From: Planococcus sp. SK3692
Lineage (GTDB): Bacteria; Bacillota; Bacilli; Bacillales_A; Planococcaceae
Direction: 5' to 3'
DNA length: 64,000 bases
NCBI RefSeq assembly: GCF_028890485.2
Contig: NZ_JARCHV010000002.1
Span: 620,001-684,000 of the forward strand
The position numbers and the translations under genes are program-made. The notes beneath the pieces are model-generated. The model saw only the letters and a program-made list of their open reading frames with translations. It had not been told where the DNA came from and did no database searches. The stretch's first letter is position 1. Each line of letters begins with the position of its first letter. Shown one piece after another: positions 61,722 to 64,000 of the stretch.

Positions 61722-62552
61722 ATGGAACTCAAAAACCTAGCGGTGCAAGCTGCTGAGCAGTACGCGCAAATCCCTAGTGTAGAAGCGGTCATGCTCGGGG
61801 GATCGGTATCGAGGGATTGGCAGGACGAATTCTCGGATATTGAATTGCTCATCTTTTGGAAGCAAGCGCCATTGGACGAAGAACGTCAACAAATCATCCA
61901 TCAACTGGGCGGTGAACTATTGGAGTTTCATCCATATGAAGAGCAGGAATGGGCGGAAACTTATACCGTCAACGGCGTGAAATTCGAAATCAGCAGTTTT
62001 CTCACCGAAACGATTCGCCAAACGATCCATCAAGTGACCCGAGATCTCGACAGTAACCCGGACAAGCAGTGCATTGCGGCAGCAGTACAACACGGCGTTC
62101 CGCTCTATGGGAAAGCGGCGATTGAGCAGTTGAAAAAACAAGTCGAGCATTACCCGCTGGAATTGCAGGAAAAAGTGATTAACCAGTATAGCGACTTCGG
62201 AAGCCGTTGGAACAACCGGGAAGCGCTCGTTCACCGGAAAGATTGGCTCATGTTCTATAAAGTGGTCGTTTCTGTGGAAAGCAATATCATGGGCCTGCTA
62301 TTCGGTTTGAATCGCCAATTCATTCCCCATCCGGCATTTAAATGGCAGCGCAATACACTCGCGTTGATGGACATCAAACCGGACAATTGCGCCGCTCGCC
62401 TGGAGAATGTGTTTTTTCAAGAGCCGTCTGAGGCGATCAAAGAACTGGAAGCGCTCATTGAAGAAATCTTTGGATTGGTCCAACAAGAACTTCCGCAGAT
62501 CGATATTTCCAGCGCTGCCCGTAAAGCCTCGTTTGTCAGGCCGAAGATTTGA
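61722..62552 (+). CDS. Nucleotidyltransferase-fold protein (MNT / DUF4037-like)
   Basis: 276 residues. The N-terminal pol-beta-type motif is seen in V-M-L-G-G-S-V-S-R-D-W-Q-D-E-F-S-D-I-E-L (G-G-S plus D-x-E metal ligands). The C-terminal helical region, with W-L-M-F-Y-K-V-V-V, resembles substrate-binding parts of aminoglycoside-type nucleotidyltransferases and DUF4037 proteins. The ATG at 61722 is used; an ATG at 61644 adds a basic stretch without homology. The substrate is unknown. Confidence 0.78.
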   Translation: MELKNLAVQAAEQYAQIPSVEAVMLGGSVSRDWQDEFSDIELLIFWKQAPLDEERQQIIHQLGGELLEFHPYEEQEWAETYTVNGVKFEISSFLTETIRQTIHQVTRDLDSNPDKQCIAAAVQHGVPLYGKAAIEQLKKQVEHYPLELQEKVINQYSDFGSRWNNREALVHRKDWLMFYKVVVSVESNIMGLLFGLNRQFIPHPAFKWQRNTLALMDIKPDNCAARLENVFFQEPSEAIKELEALIEEIFGLVQQELPQIDISSAARKASFVRPKI

Positions 62553-62581
62553 AATAGCGTTTAAGTTAATATTCTCGTAGA

Positions 62582-62618
62582 TAAAAAAAGGACAAAGCAG
62601 CTGCTTTGTCCTTTTTTC
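62582..62618. terminator. Bidirectional terminator
   Basis: AAAAAGGACAAAGCA and TGCTTTGTCCTTTTT pair around two bases, with A/T runs on both sides. It serves the nucleotidyltransferase gene and the small minus-strand lipoprotein gene. Confidence 0.92.
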
Positions 62619-62658
62619 CCGTTCGACGGCACGAATCTGAATCCCATGCCATCGAGTC

Positions 62659-62778
62659 TTAGGCACTTGCCACAATCACCGGTTCCCCAGCTTCGTATTG
62701 CGGCTTTTCGTTCTGTTCGCCGCACCCCGCGAGCAATACCACACCGGCTAGAAACAGTACAACCAATTGACACTTCAT
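62659..62778 (-). CDS. Very small lipoprotein, 39 residues
   Basis: The ATG follows GAGGAGGGG at six bases. The product starts M-K-C-Q and has a hydrophobic segment ending in lipobox L-A-G-C (Cys19), then only about 20 mature residues (G-E-Q-N-E-K-P-Q-Y-E...). A strong terminator follows on the same strand. It may be a genuine small lipoprotein or the remnant of a longer one. No family recognised. Confidence 0.65.
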   Translation of the reverse strand: MKCQLVVLFLAGVVLLAGCGEQNEKPQYEAGEPVIVASA

Positions 62779-63042
62779 CGGAACCCCTCCTCACAGTATA
62801 TGTAAAAAAGCTAATAAGGAGGATGAGTCGATATGCATGCCTAAGATTAGTCTTTAAGTATAATAGTTTATTCCTTCATTGAATACATTATATCACTTTT
62901 AGTTATCAAAAACTGAACCTTTGTACTGAATATTTGACTAAGATAAGGTACACTAGAATTAACCATATTTTCAATATAATTAGTCTAATGATATGGATGA
63001 GTGAGCACAGGAAGCCAATATTTTTTGACAAAGGGGAATTCG

Positions 63043-63753
63043 ATGATTTTACACACCGAACGTTTCGGCAAAGGGGAGCCGATTGTATTTCTCCACAGCG
63101 GGCTGCAAACCGGGCTCACCGATTTTGAATACCAACGTAATTATTTCAAAGAACATCACCATGTCATTTTGCCGGACCTTCGTGGCCATGGGAAATCCGT
63201 CAACACTGATTTAAGCGATAACTTTGAAAGCAATGCGCAGGATTTGGCCGAGACGCTGGAACACTTGGGAATCGACACAGCGCATATCGTCGGCGCGTCC
63301 TTCGGTGCTTTGGTTGCCATTGTGTTCGCGAAACGTTTCCCGTCAAAAGTGAAAAGCCTGACGATATCCGGAGTCACCGCAGAGCAGCCGACGAACTGGG
63401 CGCAATTGCGCGAACAGGAACGCCGCAACCAACAGCAGATTTTTCAATATGAAGAAACGAACGCTTATTTCGATCAACTGCATAAAGGCGATTGGCGAAA
63501 ACTTGTCCAAATGGGACAGACCGAAGAATGGTACCCATTTGAAGAAACGAACGACTTGTCTGGAATTGATGCACCGATCCTCTATATCGCAGGGGAAGGC
63601 AACCCGAACGAAACGAAAGGCGTCCTGTATTATCCAAGCAAGCATGACCATGTCCGCGTATCGGTCATTCCATTTGCCTCCCACCTGGTTCATGCCGAAC
63701 AAGCGGAATTGCATACAAAAACACTTGAACTGTTCCTAAGCCGCGTCGACTAA
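63043..63753 (+). CDS. Alpha/beta hydrolase
   Basis: 236 residues. The oxyanion-hole motif is V-F-L-H-S-G-L-Q near residue 17, followed by L-P-D-L-R-G-H-G-K-S. The nucleophile Ser is in G-A-S-F-G-A (near 88), with an acidic residue after D-A-P-I-L-Y-I-A-G-E and the catalytic His in S-H-L-V-H. The ATG at 63043 follows AAAGGGGA; a GTG at 63001 is less likely. No signal peptide. The substrate is unknown. Confidence 0.9.
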   Translation: MILHTERFGKGEPIVFLHSGLQTGLTDFEYQRNYFKEHHHVILPDLRGHGKSVNTDLSDNFESNAQDLAETLEHLGIDTAHIVGASFGALVAIVFAKRFPSKVKSLTISGVTAEQPTNWAQLREQERRNQQQIFQYEETNAYFDQLHKGDWRKLVQMGQTEEWYPFEETNDLSGIDAPILYIAGEGNPNETKGVLYYPSKHDHVRVSVIPFASHLVHAEQAELHTKTLELFLSRVD

Positions 63754-63775
63754 TCACGAGAGGGGTTTGTATCTC

Positions 63776-64000
63776 ATGAAAAAACTTGGTTCACTTTTGG
63801 CTGTACTGCTCATACTTAGCGGCTGTTCGGAGGCCGACCGTTACAACTTCAAAGGAAGCAGCGATAATTGGGATGTCTTCTACACCGTTGATGCGACTTC
63901 GCTAGACAGCAAAGAAGCAACCGGAAAAATTGTCTATACCGGAGAAGAGCCGCCTCCTGAGACAATCATCTACTCGATCGAATCGACAGCAGGGGCATCG
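63776..64000 (+). CDS. Hypothetical lipoprotein (3' truncated by window)
   Basis: 75 residues are visible. A signal peptide with lipobox L-S-G-C (Cys near residue 17) is followed by a polar segment (N-F-K-G-S-S-D-N-W-D-V-F-Y) seen in several uncharacterised Bacillales lipoproteins. GAGAGGGG precedes the ATG, 23 bp after the hydrolase stop. The frame is open to the window end. Confidence 0.75.
   Translation, partial: MKKLGSLLAVLLILSGCSEADRYNFKGSSDNWDVFYTVDATSLDSKEATGKIVYTGEEPPPETIIYSIESTAGAS

Overview
The window looks like chromosomal DNA of a low-to-moderate GC Gram-positive of the order Bacillales, most like the Planococcaceae (Planococcus or a close relative). The grounds are strong AGGAGG/AAAGGGG Shine-Dalgarno sites, ATG/GTG/TTG starts, many hairpin plus T-run terminators, Bacillus-type regulatory RNAs (TPP, guanidine-I, T-box), secreted proteins ending in CWB2 cell-wall-binding repeats, and close family matches to Bacillus subtilis YkkCD, PaiAB, RsbR, TenA/ThiMDE and YdhK. 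Identifications rest on reading protein motifs by eye; no database search was possible.

Layout. 1-5.4 kb: the 3' end of a CWB2 surface protein, a CWB2-anchored 5'-nucleotidase and a shorter membrane-anchored 5'-nucleotidase-like phosphoesterase. 5.4-6.2 kb: a gene-free stretch with repeats. 6.2-11.1 kb (minus): a polysaccharide operon (MurJ-type flippase, PIG-L deacetylase, O-antigen ligase-like protein, GNAT). 11.4-17.6 kb: a large secreted nuclease, an HtrA-like lipoprotein protease and an AI-2E family permease. 17.6-21.7 kb: structured repeats, a TPP riboswitch and tenA-thiM-thiD-thiE-thiW. 22-29 kb: a TetR-MATE module with duplicated operators, GNAT, methyltransferase, SRPBCC protein, an RsbR-like protein, and a Crp/Fnr regulator between two YdcZ-type small transporters. 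29-37.7 kb: a run of small membrane proteins and a lipoprotein of unknown role, a two-domain DppB/DppC-like permease without visible ATPase, and a divergent PRPP synthetase paralogue. 37.7-45.6 kb: a cold-shock protein, a sucrose/fructan pair (GH32 and fructokinase) behind a cre-like site, and a Ula-type PTS (IIC, IIB, PRD regulator/IIA). 45.6-52.9 kb: 3-hydroxyacyl-CoA dehydrogenase, the YkkCD-like SMR pair, a guanidine-I riboswitch, marR-paiA-paiB, a YczE-like protein, an Mrr-like nuclease and a Nudix hydrolase. 53-55 kb: a T-box leader in front of an MFS transporter. 55-61.6 kb: a copper island (DUF305 protein, YdhK lipoprotein, sensor kinase and response regulator, Cys-rich four-helix copper protein, CopB-type ATPase). 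61.7-64 kb: a nucleotidyltransferase, a tiny lipoprotein, an alpha/beta hydrolase and a lipoprotein cut by the window end.

Themes. The two nucleotidases and the nuclease together could scavenge phosphate and nucleosides from extracellular nucleic acid, and cre-like sequences precede two of the three. The most unusual observations are: (i) a small structured intergenic repeat whose stems vary by compensating changes; (ii) a guanidine riboswitch with its own promoter and terminator lying about 0.7 kb from the ykkCD-like genes, with an oppositely oriented small gene and a dispersed repeat between; (iii) a T-box, probably serine-specific, heading a transporter gene; (iv) a PRPP synthetase paralogue with one-residue deletions in both active-site loops; (v) an 11-bp direct repeat at the copB promoter, next to an OmpR-type response regulator gene; and (vi) two adjacent small membrane-protein genes whose best-placed start codon appears to be ATC.
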